Shown here piece by piece: positions 53,061-61,879 of a stretch of 64,000 bases of DNA. Position 1 is the first letter of the stretch, and each line of letters opens with the position of its first letter. The stretch is from JANPIX01 sp031425195. GTDB lineage: Bacteria > Pseudomonadota > Alphaproteobacteria > Rhodobacterales > Rhodobacteraceae. The DNA lies in the NCBI GenBank assembly GCA_031425195.1, contig JANPIX010000001.1:1-64000 (forward strand), given 5' to 3'. Under the pieces are notes generated by a model. That model saw nothing but the letters and a program-made list of their open reading frames with translations. It was not told where the DNA came from and searched no databases. Both the position numbers and the translations under genes were made by a program.

Positions 53061-54593
53061 CTAAAGAAGACCACGCTCCCACGGGCCTGTAATGGCGAAC
53101 GTGATGCCTGGGGTTTGGATGTTGACGAACAGCCAACGGCCGGACGGGTCAAAATTGGCCCCTGCCCATTCGCTATCCCGGTAATCGCCTTCCTTGATAA
53201 ATTCAGACGATTTTCCAGCCGCCTTCACTTCGGCGGCAGACAGCGCAACGTTGTTCTTGGCGAAAAGATATGTCTCGCCCGACGGGGTAAGGCCCATCAA
53301 CCGTTCGCCCATCCCGAAATCATCCTCGACACCGCCGCCGTCTTCGCACAGCAGAATGCCCCCGCGCGGGCTGACCGTGACGTTGTCAAAGTTGTTGCCC
53401 GCCGCTTTGTTCTGAGCCTGGAAGATGCAGGTAAGCCGATCCGCCGCCGGATCGAACGTCCAGACTGACCCTTCGCCATTCCCCGGCTTGCCTTCGTCAT
53501 TCTGGCCTGTCGCGGTGTCGACGATGTAGATCATCCTGTCAAATGCCGAATACCGGCAGCCTTCGCCGCGCGCCATGCGCAGCGCGCCCAGATTGCGACC
53601 CTGCACAAACGGACCGGATGCCTTGTTGTCGGCATCAAAGGGCGCTTCGGTAAACGGCTGTGGTTCAAGATCAGGTTCTTCGATCTTGACCCACTCGATC
53701 TTGTACTGGTCGCCCATCTGCGGGTCGATCAGATCAGCCTTGTCGCTGCCTGCGACTTTTGCCATGTACAGCGTACCACCCTGCTCCAGCGAACCGAGCT
53801 TTTGCGACAGGTCGTTGGGAACAAACTTGTAAAGGCCGGACTGATTTCGATCATCTTCGGTCAGGAATACGGCGCCGCTGATCGGGTCCAATGCCACAGC
53901 TTCATGGTCCATACGGCCCATGTCCTTGATCGGCTTTCCTGTTGTTGCGGCGGTATCGCCCGAAACCTCGAAAACGTACCCATGGGGCATGCCCCCCTGT
54001 TCGGTGAAATCGGATTTGTCTTCCTCACAGGTCAGCCATGTGCCCCAGGGTGTGGGTCCACCGGCACAGTTGTTCCATGTGCCCCCCAGCGCGGGTTCAA
54101 CCGACGTGAACTTGCCATCGGTGAAAACGATCTTGGTTGTTCCTCCCGCCGCTGGCCCGGTGATCGGGTTGTCATCGGCGTCTTCACCGATCAGTGCCAA
54201 CCCCTTGTCATAAAAGGCCGGGGCCTTGATCGTCCCATAAAGCGGGTTGACCGTGGCCTCGTGGTTGCGGATCAGCGTCAGTTCCGCCTTTCCGTTGCGC
54301 ACCGTGCTGGTGATGACGGCCATGCCGTCATGATTGGTCGGGTTTGGCATTCCGTCTGCCATCAGATCGCCGGACCAGCCGAAGGTCTGATAGGTAAAGC
54401 CTTCTGGCAACTGCAGCAGCGGCAGGCCGGTGATCTGGTCCTTGACTGGGGCGATTGCGCCATAGGGGGACGCGATCGGCTCCATCAGCGTCATCGCGGC
54501 GGCACGTCGCCCGTAAAGACCGGACAACGGAACGGCAAGCAGCGATGCAGCCGCACCGCGCAGCAAGCCGCGACGTGTAGGGTTCGGGGTCAT
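53061..54593 (-). CDS. PhoX-like (DUF839) phosphatase family protein
   Basis: The 510-residue protein has a twin-arginine signal (NPTRRGLLRGAAASLLAVPL), consistent with folded export with metal cofactors. DUF839/PhoX features are TLIRNHEATVNPLYG, EGCRYSAFDRMIYIVDTATG and FDNVTVSPRGGILLCEDGGG. It is shorter than canonical PhoX alkaline phosphatases (more than 600 residues), so it may be the short DUF839 branch with uncertain activity. No Pho box is seen upstream. It is 251 bp away from the lipid kinase and probably separately expressed. Confidence 0.85.
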   Translation of the reverse strand: MTPNPTRRGLLRGAAASLLAVPLSGLYGRRAAAMTLMEPIASPYGAIAPVKDQITGLPLLQLPEGFTYQTFGWSGDLMADGMPNPTNHDGMAVITSTVRNGKAELTLIRNHEATVNPLYGTIKAPAFYDKGLALIGEDADDNPITGPAAGGTTKIVFTDGKFTSVEPALGGTWNNCAGGPTPWGTWLTCEEDKSDFTEQGGMPHGYVFEVSGDTAATTGKPIKDMGRMDHEAVALDPISGAVFLTEDDRNQSGLYKFVPNDLSQKLGSLEQGGTLYMAKVAGSDKADLIDPQMGDQYKIEWVKIEEPDLEPQPFTEAPFDADNKASGPFVQGRNLGALRMARGEGCRYSAFDRMIYIVDTATGQNDEGKPGNGEGSVWTFDPAADRLTCIFQAQNKAAGNNFDNVTVSPRGGILLCEDGGGVEDDFGMGERLMGLTPSGETYLFAKNNVALSAAEVKAAGKSSEFIKEGDYRDSEWAGANFDPSGRWLFVNIQTPGITFAITGPWERGLL

Positions 54594-54665
54594 GAGAAAG
54601 CTCCTGAATCTGGGGAATGCCTGGGTAAGCGTTCCTCATGCTAGACGCGGGAGGTAACACTTCGA

Positions 54666-54840
54666 TCACACATCCATGATTTGCCCTGCATCAAGCAACG
54701 GTTGCCAAGCCAGTTTTGCCGGCCCTGTCATCGCCTTGGCCGCATTGATCGCAGCACCAAACAGCGGCCCGGATTGCCTTGAACGCCGGATGCAATCCGG
54801 CGCGATCTTGCATCCGAAGGCCCGCAACAAGAAAGGTCAT
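54666..54840 (-). pseudogene. Short gene fragment overlapping the Ldh2-family gene
   Basis: An ATG at 54840 overlaps the stop of the Ldh2-family gene (ATGA). Its frame (MTFLVAGLRMQDRAGLHPAF) becomes odd after 25 residues, while an overlapping frame carries GPLFGAAINAAKAMTGPAKL and AWQPLLDAGQIMDV to the stop at 54666. Together they look like one small gene with a frameshift near 54760. I do not recognise the family. The overlap suggests a former third gene of the operon. Confidence 0.35.
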
Positions 54841-55832
54841 ATCCGCCCGCCAAGGCTGCGCAGCTGGTTCTGCAAAGCCTCGTCGATGACTATGCCACTC
54901 GCTTCGGTCTGCCGGCGGTTTGCGTGACGGCGATCACCTGGAATGCGGACCCCCGGCTCGGCAGCCATGTCTGCCAGCAACCCGTCGATGCGGTCGGCAA
55001 AACCTTTCTCACCCGGTTTCAGTACGATCAGCGTCTGGCCAAGCCGCGGCGGACCACCATGATCATCGCCGAGAGACGAGGCCTGATGCGAAAACCTCGC
55101 GCCAGTCAGGCCGGCAGCCAGAACTTCGACCATCAGCGCAAGCGCGCTGCCCTTATGGCCACCGGCAGGTAAAATTGTTCCGGCCAAAGCCTTCTGTGCA
55201 TCCGTGGTTGGCACCCCATCAGCGTCCAGCGCCCAGTGCGGCGGGATCGGGTCGCCTGCCGCAGCCGCATTCGCCAGATTGACAAAAGCGGTGGCAGAAG
55301 AGGAGGAATCAAGGATAAGCGGTTCCCCGTTTCGCGGTGCCGCCATCGACCAGGGATTGGTACCGAAAAACGCCATCCGCCCACCCCAGGGTGCCATGGT
55401 CGATGAGGCATTGGCGAACATCATTGCGACAACCCCCCGCCGCGCCAGACGCGCCGTGAAATAGCCCAGGACCCCGCAGGCATAGGCATTGGTGATCCCA
55501 AGCATCGCAATGCCCTGACTGTCGGCGGCAGCGATCAGCGCGGCCTCGCCCGCCTCAAAAGCGGCGTGGGAAAATCCATCCGCCGCATCCACCTGCACCA
55601 CGCCGGGCGCGGGTTGGCGCACAACTGGCACAGCGCTGCCCGCGATCTTGCCCACACCAAGATGTCCGCAATACCACGGCAGATATCCCAGCCCGATTGC
55701 ACGCGTGCCTTCCGCCTCGGCGTCGCGGATTGACCTTGCCACCGCCCCCGCCTGCAAGGCCGAGGCCCCGCTGGCATGAAGGCAATCGTGCGCAAGGCTT
55801 TCAACGGCATCAAGTGTCAGGATCATGCTCAT
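54837..55832 (-). CDS. Malate/L-lactate dehydrogenase (Ldh2) family oxidoreductase
   Basis: The 331-residue protein has the Ldh2 patterns: TLDAVESLAHDCLHASGASA, AADGFSHAAFEAGEAALIAA, VAMMFANASSTMAPWGGRMA and LPAGGHKGSALALMVEVLAA. These NAD(P)-dependent enzymes act on malate, ureidoglycolate, 2,3-diketo-gulonate or delta1-piperideine-2-carboxylate. It is 12 bp downstream of an enolase-superfamily dehydratase gene, so its substrate is probably the keto product of that enzyme. A broken small frame overlaps its 3' end. Confidence 0.92.
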   Translation of the reverse strand: MSMILTLDAVESLAHDCLHASGASALQAGAVARSIRDAEAEGTRAIGLGYLPWYCGHLGVGKIAGSAVPVVRQPAPGVVQVDAADGFSHAAFEAGEAALIAAADSQGIAMLGITNAYACGVLGYFTARLARRGVVAMMFANASSTMAPWGGRMAFFGTNPWSMAAPRNGEPLILDSSSSATAFVNLANAAAAGDPIPPHWALDADGVPTTDAQKALAGTILPAGGHKGSALALMVEVLAAGLTGARFSHQASSLGDDHGGPPRLGQTLIVLKPGEKGFADRIDGLLADMAAEPGVRIPGDRRHANRRQTEASGIVIDEALQNQLRSLGGRI

Positions 55833-55844
55833 CTCATCCCCGTG

Positions 55845-57026
55845 TCAGATCTTGCGGAATATGCTGCCGTAGGCGGATCCGGCAGAGGCCGAAGCCCCGG
55901 CAGGAAAGCGACCCTCGGCAAGGTAACGTTCGTGGCAACGGCGCAGGGCAACATGGTCCAGCGTGACGCCAAGACCGGGGCCTTGGGGCACCTGAACAAC
56001 GCCGGATTTCGGAACGAAAGGTCCGCCTTCGATCACATCATCCGCATACCAGCGCAGCAAGGTCTGGCTCGCGCCCCTGAGGTGTTCAAGCGCAGCCGAA
56101 AGATGCAGATAGGCCGCAGTCGCGATGCCGGTTTCCCCGGAGTGAAAGCGAAAACCCACGCCCATGGCAGCACAGGCCCCGACGAAATCCAGCACCCCCC
56201 GGATGCCCCCCAATTCGTTGATATTGGTCACAATGGCATCCGGGCACCCCAACTGTGCGGCCTTGGCAAGATCAACCACATGGGTCGAAAAGGCACAGTC
56301 GAAATGCTGGCGCAGGGCGGCCATTTCCTCATAAGTCTCGCAGGGCTCTTCGAACCACGAAATGTCAAAGGGCATCAGCTTGCGCAAGGCGTGGCGCGCG
56401 GTCGGAAGGGTCCAAATCCCGTTGGCATCAAGCTGCAGCGGCCGCGCACCAATCGCCGCCCGCACTTCCGCGACCATGCGCAGCTCTTCGTCGAACCCCA
56501 CTGTACCGACCTTGCCTTCGAAGATGCGGGCGTCGTGGTCTTCGATCATACGGGCGCAAAAGCGGGCGATGTCGGCGGGCGACGCCTCGCCCGGCTCCTC
56601 TGTGCCGGGCAGGCGATAGCCGAAGTATTCGGTCACGGCGATCTCGTGGCGGACAGCGCCACCAATAAGGCGATACAGCGGCTGATCTTCGGTGCGGGCC
56701 CGCGCGTCCCACATCGCCATTTCGATCCCGGCAAAGACGCGGCGGTGCGCCGTGACATTGTCCCATGGCGTGTAAATCATCCCTGGTACGCAGGCCCGCA
56801 CCGCCGGGCCGATGTCGCGAATATCCCTGCCGATCAACCGTTCGGCCATGCGGCCCACATCCGGAGCGCGGTCGCCGTCGGCACATTCGCCAAGGCCGCA
56901 CACACCGTCCTCGGTCATCAGTTCGATCACCGTCTTGGTCAGTGACCCTGTAGACCCATAGCTGAACCGGTAAGGGGCGCGCAAAGGGATGTTCACGGGT
57001 GTTGCACAGATGGATCTGATCTTCAT
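55845..57026 (-). CDS. Mandelate racemase/enolase superfamily protein (glucarate dehydratase-like)
   Basis: The 393-residue protein shows the N-terminal capping domain (CATPVNIPLRAPYRFSYGST) and the barrel with a KxG in FEGKVG (Lys about 172), metal ligands in LQLDANG (Asp200) and ISWFEEP (Glu226), and HSGET with His295, in the positions found in acid-sugar dehydratases. A sugar acid substrate is likely. It is the first gene of the pair with an Ldh2 enzyme and is divergent from a LysR regulator at 57132. Confidence 0.9.
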   Translation of the reverse strand: MKIRSICATPVNIPLRAPYRFSYGSTGSLTKTVIELMTEDGVCGLGECADGDRAPDVGRMAERLIGRDIRDIGPAVRACVPGMIYTPWDNVTAHRRVFAGIEMAMWDARARTEDQPLYRLIGGAVRHEIAVTEYFGYRLPGTEEPGEASPADIARFCARMIEDHDARIFEGKVGTVGFDEELRMVAEVRAAIGARPLQLDANGIWTLPTARHALRKLMPFDISWFEEPCETYEEMAALRQHFDCAFSTHVVDLAKAAQLGCPDAIVTNINELGGIRGVLDFVGACAAMGVGFRFHSGETGIATAAYLHLSAALEHLRGASQTLLRWYADDVIEGGPFVPKSGVVQVPQGPGLGVTLDHVALRRCHERYLAEGRFPAGASASAGSAYGSIFRKI

Positions 57027-57131
57027 GTCACATTCCTGTTCGGCTTAAGGGCAGGTGCAGACTGGCTCCACAGCGGTGCAATTGAAATTGACAATTCCAA
57101 CCAGTCACTTTTACTTCAAGTAAAAGCGGTC

Positions 57132-58040
57132 ATGATGCGAAATGCTCCTTCACTTACTGGTCTGCGGGTGTTGGAGGCGGTCGTCCGCACCGGCTCCCTT
57201 TCTGCTGCCGCGCGGGAGCTTTGTGTCACGCCGCCTGCCATCAGCCACCGCTTGCGCGATCTGGAAGCGCAAAGCGGCGCTTCTCTTGTTCACCGGGTTG
57301 GTGGCCGTTTCGTGGCAACGGCCCTTGGCCGCAATGTGATCGAGGCGCTTGGTGACGCCTTTGCGCGCATCCTGTCGGCCGATGCACTCCTGTCGGCTGA
57401 CAAGCACACAACCCTGCACATTGTCAGTTCTTATTCCTTCGCCGTATTGTGGCTGACCCCACGCCTGTCGCGGTTCCACGACCGCCACCCCGAGGTCAGG
57501 CTGCTTCTTGAACCCTCACACAGCCCGCTTGATCAGGGGCCTTCTGATCTGACCATTCTACATGCAGCCGAACCCCCTGAAGGGGGTGGTTGGACAAAAC
57601 TTTTCAACGATAGATGTGCGGTGATTGGCCGGGTCAGTCACCCGGTGTTTTTGCAAGCGAACGCCCGGCCGGACGTGGCTTTCTCCAACAGGTTGGTCAC
57701 CATCGCACATGGCAAGGGTCCAGCATGGGGTGAATTCAGGTGGCCGCATTGGGCCATGGCCCTCGGATTGGCGGGAAATCTTGCTGTCGACGGGCGGACC
57801 GTGACCGCTGAACATCTGGCAGTCGATCTGGTGCTGGCCGAAGACCTCCTCGCGCTCGTCAGCTTGTTCAATGCGTCCCTTCTGCTCGCCGAAGGAAGAT
57901 TGCGTCACATCCCCGGAAGCGAGGTTGCTTCGGGATGCAGCTATTGGATCAAGGTAGCAAACAAGCACGTCCGCGGGCGGAAGAATGCGCAGGAATTTCA
58001 AAAGTGGATGCAAGAGGAACTGGCCGGCGAACAGAAATGA
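57132..58040 (+). CDS. LysR-family regulator (GcvA-like)
   Basis: The 302-residue protein has a winged helix at about residues 8-66 (LTGLRVLEAVVRTGSLSAAA, RELCVTPPAISHRLRDLEAQ). A ligand domain follows, with LHIVSSYSFAVLWLTPRLSR and VTAEHLAVDLVLAEDLLALV. The N-terminus is of the GcvA/AmpR type. It is divergent from the enolase-superfamily/Ldh2 operon across 105 bp, which is its probable target. Confidence 0.93.
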   Translation: MMRNAPSLTGLRVLEAVVRTGSLSAAARELCVTPPAISHRLRDLEAQSGASLVHRVGGRFVATALGRNVIEALGDAFARILSADALLSADKHTTLHIVSSYSFAVLWLTPRLSRFHDRHPEVRLLLEPSHSPLDQGPSDLTILHAAEPPEGGGWTKLFNDRCAVIGRVSHPVFLQANARPDVAFSNRLVTIAHGKGPAWGEFRWPHWAMALGLAGNLAVDGRTVTAEHLAVDLVLAEDLLALVSLFNASLLLAEGRLRHIPGSEVASGCSYWIKVANKHVRGRKNAQEFQKWMQEELAGEQK

Positions 58041-58114
58041 ACATGATCTGCCACCAGCCGCCAATATTATGCTGCGGGCCCAAAGTCCCGCTGCAGCATG
58101 TCTTCCCATGCCGC

Positions 58115-58753
58115 TCAGTCGGCCGCCGCAAAATGTGCCATCTGGGCTGCATGTGCCTTCACGAAACACGGGCGGGCGGTGGCGCGGGCGACATAGGCCG
58201 CACAAGCCGAATATTCCGCAAGCCCGGCAAACCGATCTACAAGACGCAACACATCTGCCATAAGGATATCGGCGACCGAGAATGTCCCGATCAGCCATTC
58301 GCGGTCGGCCAACACGGTTTCCATGTGCTTGAGACGAGCCTCAAGAAAACCGTCAAAGAACTTCCGCATCGGCGCGTCGTCAGTTTCACCGGAAAACTTG
58401 AAGAACGACCATGGCTGACTGGCCGCCTCGACGGAAGCAAGCGCTGCGAACAGCCATTGGGTCACGGCGCTTTGCCCGGGGGTATCAACTGGCATCAGCG
58501 TCTTGCTCCGCATCCCCAGATGCAGAAGGATCGCGCCGCTTTCAAAGATCGACAGGGCACCATCCGTCAGCCAGGGCACCTGACCAAACGGCTGATGCGC
58601 AAAGTGTGGCGGCTGTCGATCACGAAAGGGCGTTGTTTCAACGCGGTAGGCCAAGCCAGCCTCTTCCAGCGCCCAGCGCACCCGCAGGTCACGCACAAAG
58701 CCGCGCGGCATTTCGGGAACCCAGTCATAGGTTGTAAGGATCAGATCAGTCAC
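58115..58753 (-). CDS. Glutathione S-transferase family protein
   Basis: The 212-residue protein has a thioredoxin-like N-terminal half with RWALEEAGLAYRVETTPFRD and AHQPFGQVPWLTDGALSIFE, and a helical C-terminal half with REWLIGTFSVADILMADVLR. The usual N-terminal Cys/Ser/Tyr positions are not clear, so the class is uncertain. It is a single gene between the LysR and DUF1428 genes. Confidence 0.9.
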   Translation of the reverse strand: MTDLILTTYDWVPEMPRGFVRDLRVRWALEEAGLAYRVETTPFRDRQPPHFAHQPFGQVPWLTDGALSIFESGAILLHLGMRSKTLMPVDTPGQSAVTQWLFAALASVEAASQPWSFFKFSGETDDAPMRKFFDGFLEARLKHMETVLADREWLIGTFSVADILMADVLRLVDRFAGLAEYSACAAYVARATARPCFVKAHAAQMAHFAAAD

Positions 58754-58832
58754 CGTGCCCCCCTTGAACTGATTGCTGCAAGCAACAGGGACCGTGATCG
58801 TTGTTTATGACTGACCGCCGCCTTGCCTGCTG

Positions 58833-59195
58833 TCACGTTTGACTGGCAGTATCAAAAATCGGTTCAAATCCGCCCCAGATCATGCGTTTTCCATCAAACG
58901 GCATTTCAGCCATATCCTTCCACCGGGGGTCTGTTTCCATCTTTTTGGCTGCGGCGTCACAGGTTTGTCTGTCCGGCCATTCGATCCATGAAAACACAAT
59001 CGCTTCATCGTCCCGGGCCTGCACGGCACGCTTGAAATCCGTGACTTTGCCGTCCGGGACGTCCTCGCTCCACGTTTCCACAACACGGGTTGCGCCATAC
59101 TCTTTGAAGATCGGCGCGGCGCTTTGTGCCGAATTGAGGTAGGCTTGTTTATTGGCCTTGGGCACGGCAATCAGGAAACCTTGAATATAGCTCAT
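58833..59195 (-). CDS. DUF1428 (YbaA-like) protein
   Basis: ATG 59195, after AAGGAGAAAC, gives 120 residues beginning MSYIQGFLIAVPKANKQAYL. The DUF1428 pattern continues with FKEYGATRVVETWSEDVPDG, VFSWIEWPDRQTCDAAAKKM and FDGKRMIWGGFEPIF. The fold is a ferredoxin-like alpha/beta dimer of the stress-responsive barrel kind. The function is unknown. It is 79 bp from the GST gene on the same strand and may share its transcript. Confidence 0.93.
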   Translation of the reverse strand: MSYIQGFLIAVPKANKQAYLNSAQSAAPIFKEYGATRVVETWSEDVPDGKVTDFKRAVQARDDEAIVFSWIEWPDRQTCDAAAKKMETDPRWKDMAEMPFDGKRMIWGGFEPIFDTASQT

Positions 59196-59398
59196 CTGCG
59201 TTTCTCCTTGCTGGGCTAAGTTTAGCACAAAACGCCGATGCAGGCAGAACCATCACCACGCCGGGCCCGCATGGGCGGGTTGTCGCTGTCCGGCCCAAGT
59301 CACCCGCCTTTCACGGCGGCAACGCCCGGTCAGCCGCTTGTCTGAACCTCGGGGTGGCCCAAATGACAACCGGCGCTTCAGGCAGGCTCAAAACCCTG

Positions 59399-60790
59399 TC
59401 ACATCTGCCGCTTGCCCGAGGGGCTGAGCGTCAGGGTCGCTTGCAAGGCGATGCGACGGGGCACCGCGTGGGGTTGCAGCGCGGCGCGGCATTGGGCGAT
59501 GATCTGCGCCGGGGTCACACTTTGGCCGGGATGCAGAATCACGTCTGCCACGGGAACGAAGCCCAGAACAGGATGCGCCTCGTGCCGGCAAGTTGCCTGC
59601 AACACGGCTGGGTGGCCAAGCAGAACAGCCTCCACCTCGCTGGGACTGACCAGTTTGCCACCGCTTTTGAACATGCGGTCAAGCCGGTCAACGAACCACA
59701 GGCCGCCATCCGCATCCTGCCGCAAAAGATCATTGGAGTGAAAGAAGCCCGCGGCGTCCAACCCCTCATACCCGCCGCCCGCCGCGATATAGCCAAGGAA
59801 CATCGCAGGTCCGCGCAGGACAAGCCGCCCTGCCCCAATTGGAAGATCCTGCCCTGTCACCGGGGCCAGATGCCAGTCCACATGGGCAAAGGGCAGGCCG
59901 ATGCGAAGGCAGCCCTGCACATCATGGTCGTGCTCCGCCTCCGCTGTCCGATGGCGGTGTGACAGGCGCGGCCCGGCCTCGGTCATGCCATAAAGGATGG
60001 TGTGCGCCGCGTCGGGAAAGGCCTGACCAAGCCGCGCCATCAGATCTGCAGGAACGGCTTCGCCCCCCATGGTTACCCTTTGCACTGTGGGGAACGGCTG
60101 GCCGTTCCAGTATTCCAGAAACAGCCGCAACAGGCTTGGTGGCCCCTGAATGACGGTGACCCCTTCTTGCCGCATCACCTGCTGAACCACACTTGGCGGG
60201 TCCGCACGATCGAAGAAGCGGACAGTTGCACCGGCCCACAGTGCTGCCAGTGTCCCCCCGATCAGCCCGTACATGTAGGTCAGCGGCGTGATGACGGCGA
60301 TCAGGTCTTGTGGCACCAAGGCAAGATCCGCTGTGATGGTGTCCAGATTGATCAGCACCGATTGCGCAGGCAGGGCGACAAGCCGGGGTGTGCCCGTCGT
60401 CCCAGAGGTGCAGATGACCAGTGCCTCGTCCCGCAGGGCGATGCGCGGCGCGGGATGGGGGGCCACCACACCCGCCTGCGCCCCGGCCCAGGTTGGCGCA
60501 TCCAGAAAGCGGCAGATCTGTTCGATGCCAACCGCACCGCGCCCTTCGCGCGCAATCACGGGCACGCGACCCGCCGACCAACAGGCAAGAATCTGCACCA
60601 GCAAATCCATCGGCTCTGTCGCACCAAGCACGATCCGCGCCGGACCCTGCCCCTGCCACGGCGCCAAGTTTTCCCCCGCCGCCCGGGCGCGGGCTACCAA
60701 GGCCGCGTAACTGAAGGTTTCGCCGCCCAACGATACGGCTGGCCTGTCCGCGTGCTGCAGCGCGCGGTCGCAAAATTCCGCCCAGATCAT
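59399..60790 (-). CDS. AMP-dependent synthetase/ligase
   Basis: ATG 60790 overlaps the acyltransferase stop (ATGA), giving 463 residues, short for an acyl-CoA ligase but complete. Core motifs are ALVICTSGTTGTPRLVALPA (A3), TILYGMTEAGPRLSHRHR (A5), FFHSNDLLRQDADGGLWFVD (A7) and the C-terminal catalytic lysine in LTLSPSGKRQM, which is also the end of the protein. It should adenylate a carboxylic acid and load it on the adjacent ACP (or CoA). It is the last gene of an ACP-acyltransferase-ligase cassette. Confidence 0.93.
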   Translation of the reverse strand: MIWAEFCDRALQHADRPAVSLGGETFSYAALVARARAAGENLAPWQGQGPARIVLGATEPMDLLVQILACWSAGRVPVIAREGRGAVGIEQICRFLDAPTWAGAQAGVVAPHPAPRIALRDEALVICTSGTTGTPRLVALPAQSVLINLDTITADLALVPQDLIAVITPLTYMYGLIGGTLAALWAGATVRFFDRADPPSVVQQVMRQEGVTVIQGPPSLLRLFLEYWNGQPFPTVQRVTMGGEAVPADLMARLGQAFPDAAHTILYGMTEAGPRLSHRHRTAEAEHDHDVQGCLRIGLPFAHVDWHLAPVTGQDLPIGAGRLVLRGPAMFLGYIAAGGGYEGLDAAGFFHSNDLLRQDADGGLWFVDRLDRMFKSGGKLVSPSEVEAVLLGHPAVLQATCRHEAHPVLGFVPVADVILHPGQSVTPAQIIAQCRAALQPHAVPRRIALQATLTLSPSGKRQM

Positions 60791-61629
60791 GTGCCAAGTT
60801 CCCGACGAAACCCACTTGAAAGGAACCGCAGGTTTTCCGGCGAGATGCGAATGATGGGTTCGATTGCGGCCCAATGCGCGGCGATCCACGCTTGTTGCCA
60901 CGCAGACCCCGCCAAATCTGACGTGGGCAGAGTGATCGGCACAAACCGCAACACAACCTCTTCACCGTCCCAAAGGGCAAACGCATTCAAGGCGTCCACA
61001 CCCAACATCTGCGCCAGGGCTGGCAGGCCCGTCGCAAACCGCCAATCGCGCCTGAATGCCGAAATCGTCACATGGGCGGCGCTGAACCCGCCATCCGGCG
61101 CCCCGAACAGCACCCCGCCGGCGCGCAGGTGAAGCGCCGCCTGCACCATGATGCGCGGGCGGTCCGCCTTGGTCAGGGGATTGCACAGCAAGGCCGGCAG
61201 ATTGCGCCACCAGTCCGGCATGTCGGCCGTGTTGGTCAAGACAAGCGGCCGCCCGCCGTGGGCGATCAGCGCGTTCATCAGGAACTTGGGCGGGCCAAGG
61301 TGGGCTGCGGCCAGAATGACGCCGCCATCGCGCTGCGCCTGTGTCACAGGCGACCAGTCTGGCGCGCGGATCAACGCCAGCGCCTCGTCCCGTCGGTCGC
61401 AATCTTGCAAGGCCAGACGTACCAATTCGCCCGCCGCAATCCCCCACCACGCGCGCCGGGCCCAGGGCGCGGCCGCATCTGCCCCAAGATCAAGATGCGC
61501 CCGACCCCACTGCAGCAACCGCGGATCGGGATCGCGGCCATCAGCATGACGCCGCAGCCATGTCAGCTTGTCGCGCAGGCTGCCCGGCTCTGCCGCATGC
61601 TCTGACGCCCGGTAGCCCGGCCTAGCCAT
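60787..61629 (-). CDS. LpxL/HtrB-like lysophospholipid acyltransferase family protein
   Basis: ATG 61629 overlaps the ACP stop region, giving 280 residues. The LPLAT-type core is seen in DGGVILAAAHLGPPKFLMNA, RIMVQAALHLRAGGVLFGAP and WRFATGLPALAQMLGVD. In LpxL/HtrB the active site is H-x-G-N-W-E; here it reads HLGPPK, so the acidic partner of the histidine is replaced by lysine. Either the site differs or the enzyme is altered. It lies between an ACP and an AMP ligase and may transfer the ACP-bound acyl group. Confidence 0.75.
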   Translation of the reverse strand: MARPGYRASEHAAEPGSLRDKLTWLRRHADGRDPDPRLLQWGRAHLDLGADAAAPWARRAWWGIAAGELVRLALQDCDRRDEALALIRAPDWSPVTQAQRDGGVILAAAHLGPPKFLMNALIAHGGRPLVLTNTADMPDWWRNLPALLCNPLTKADRPRIMVQAALHLRAGGVLFGAPDGGFSAAHVTISAFRRDWRFATGLPALAQMLGVDALNAFALWDGEEVVLRFVPITLPTSDLAGSAWQQAWIAAHWAAIEPIIRISPENLRFLSSGFRRELGT

Positions 61630-61879
61630 GCTGCTGGGCCGCCACATAATCCGCCAATCCGCCAAGGGTCAGGATCGCCTCGGTCGTCAGCCCTTCGTCG
61701 CGCAGACGGATGCCTGCCCTCGCCTCAACCGCCAGCAACAGTTGCAGGATACCCACCGAATCAAGCCCCACCCCGTCTTCGCCCAAGACCGTCGCAGGGC
61801 CCAGGTCAGAAGGCAGGGGGAGACCCATACCCTCCAGAATGTCGCGCAGGCAGTCTTCCAGCAAATCAAAACCCTTCAT
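61622..61879 (-). CDS. Acyl carrier protein
   Basis: ATG 61879 (a GTG at 61894 is also possible) gives 85 residues. The phosphopantetheine site is DSV in VGLDSVGILQLLLAVEARAG, with LEDCLRDILEGMGLPLPSD before it and AILTLGGLADYVAAQQHG at the end. It is a dedicated carrier, distinct from the fatty-acid-synthesis ACP by its company. It overlaps the acyltransferase gene by 8 bp and precedes an AMP ligase, so it is probably loaded by that ligase. Confidence 0.93.
   Translation of the reverse strand: MKGFDLLEDCLRDILEGMGLPLPSDLGPATVLGEDGVGLDSVGILQLLLAVEARAGIRLRDEGLTTEAILTLGGLADYVAAQQHG

Noticed and set aside
55776..56945. 389-codon plus-strand frame opposite the enolase-superfamily gene
   Set aside because: The minus-strand protein has catalytic metal ligands and intact domain order; the plus frame has none.
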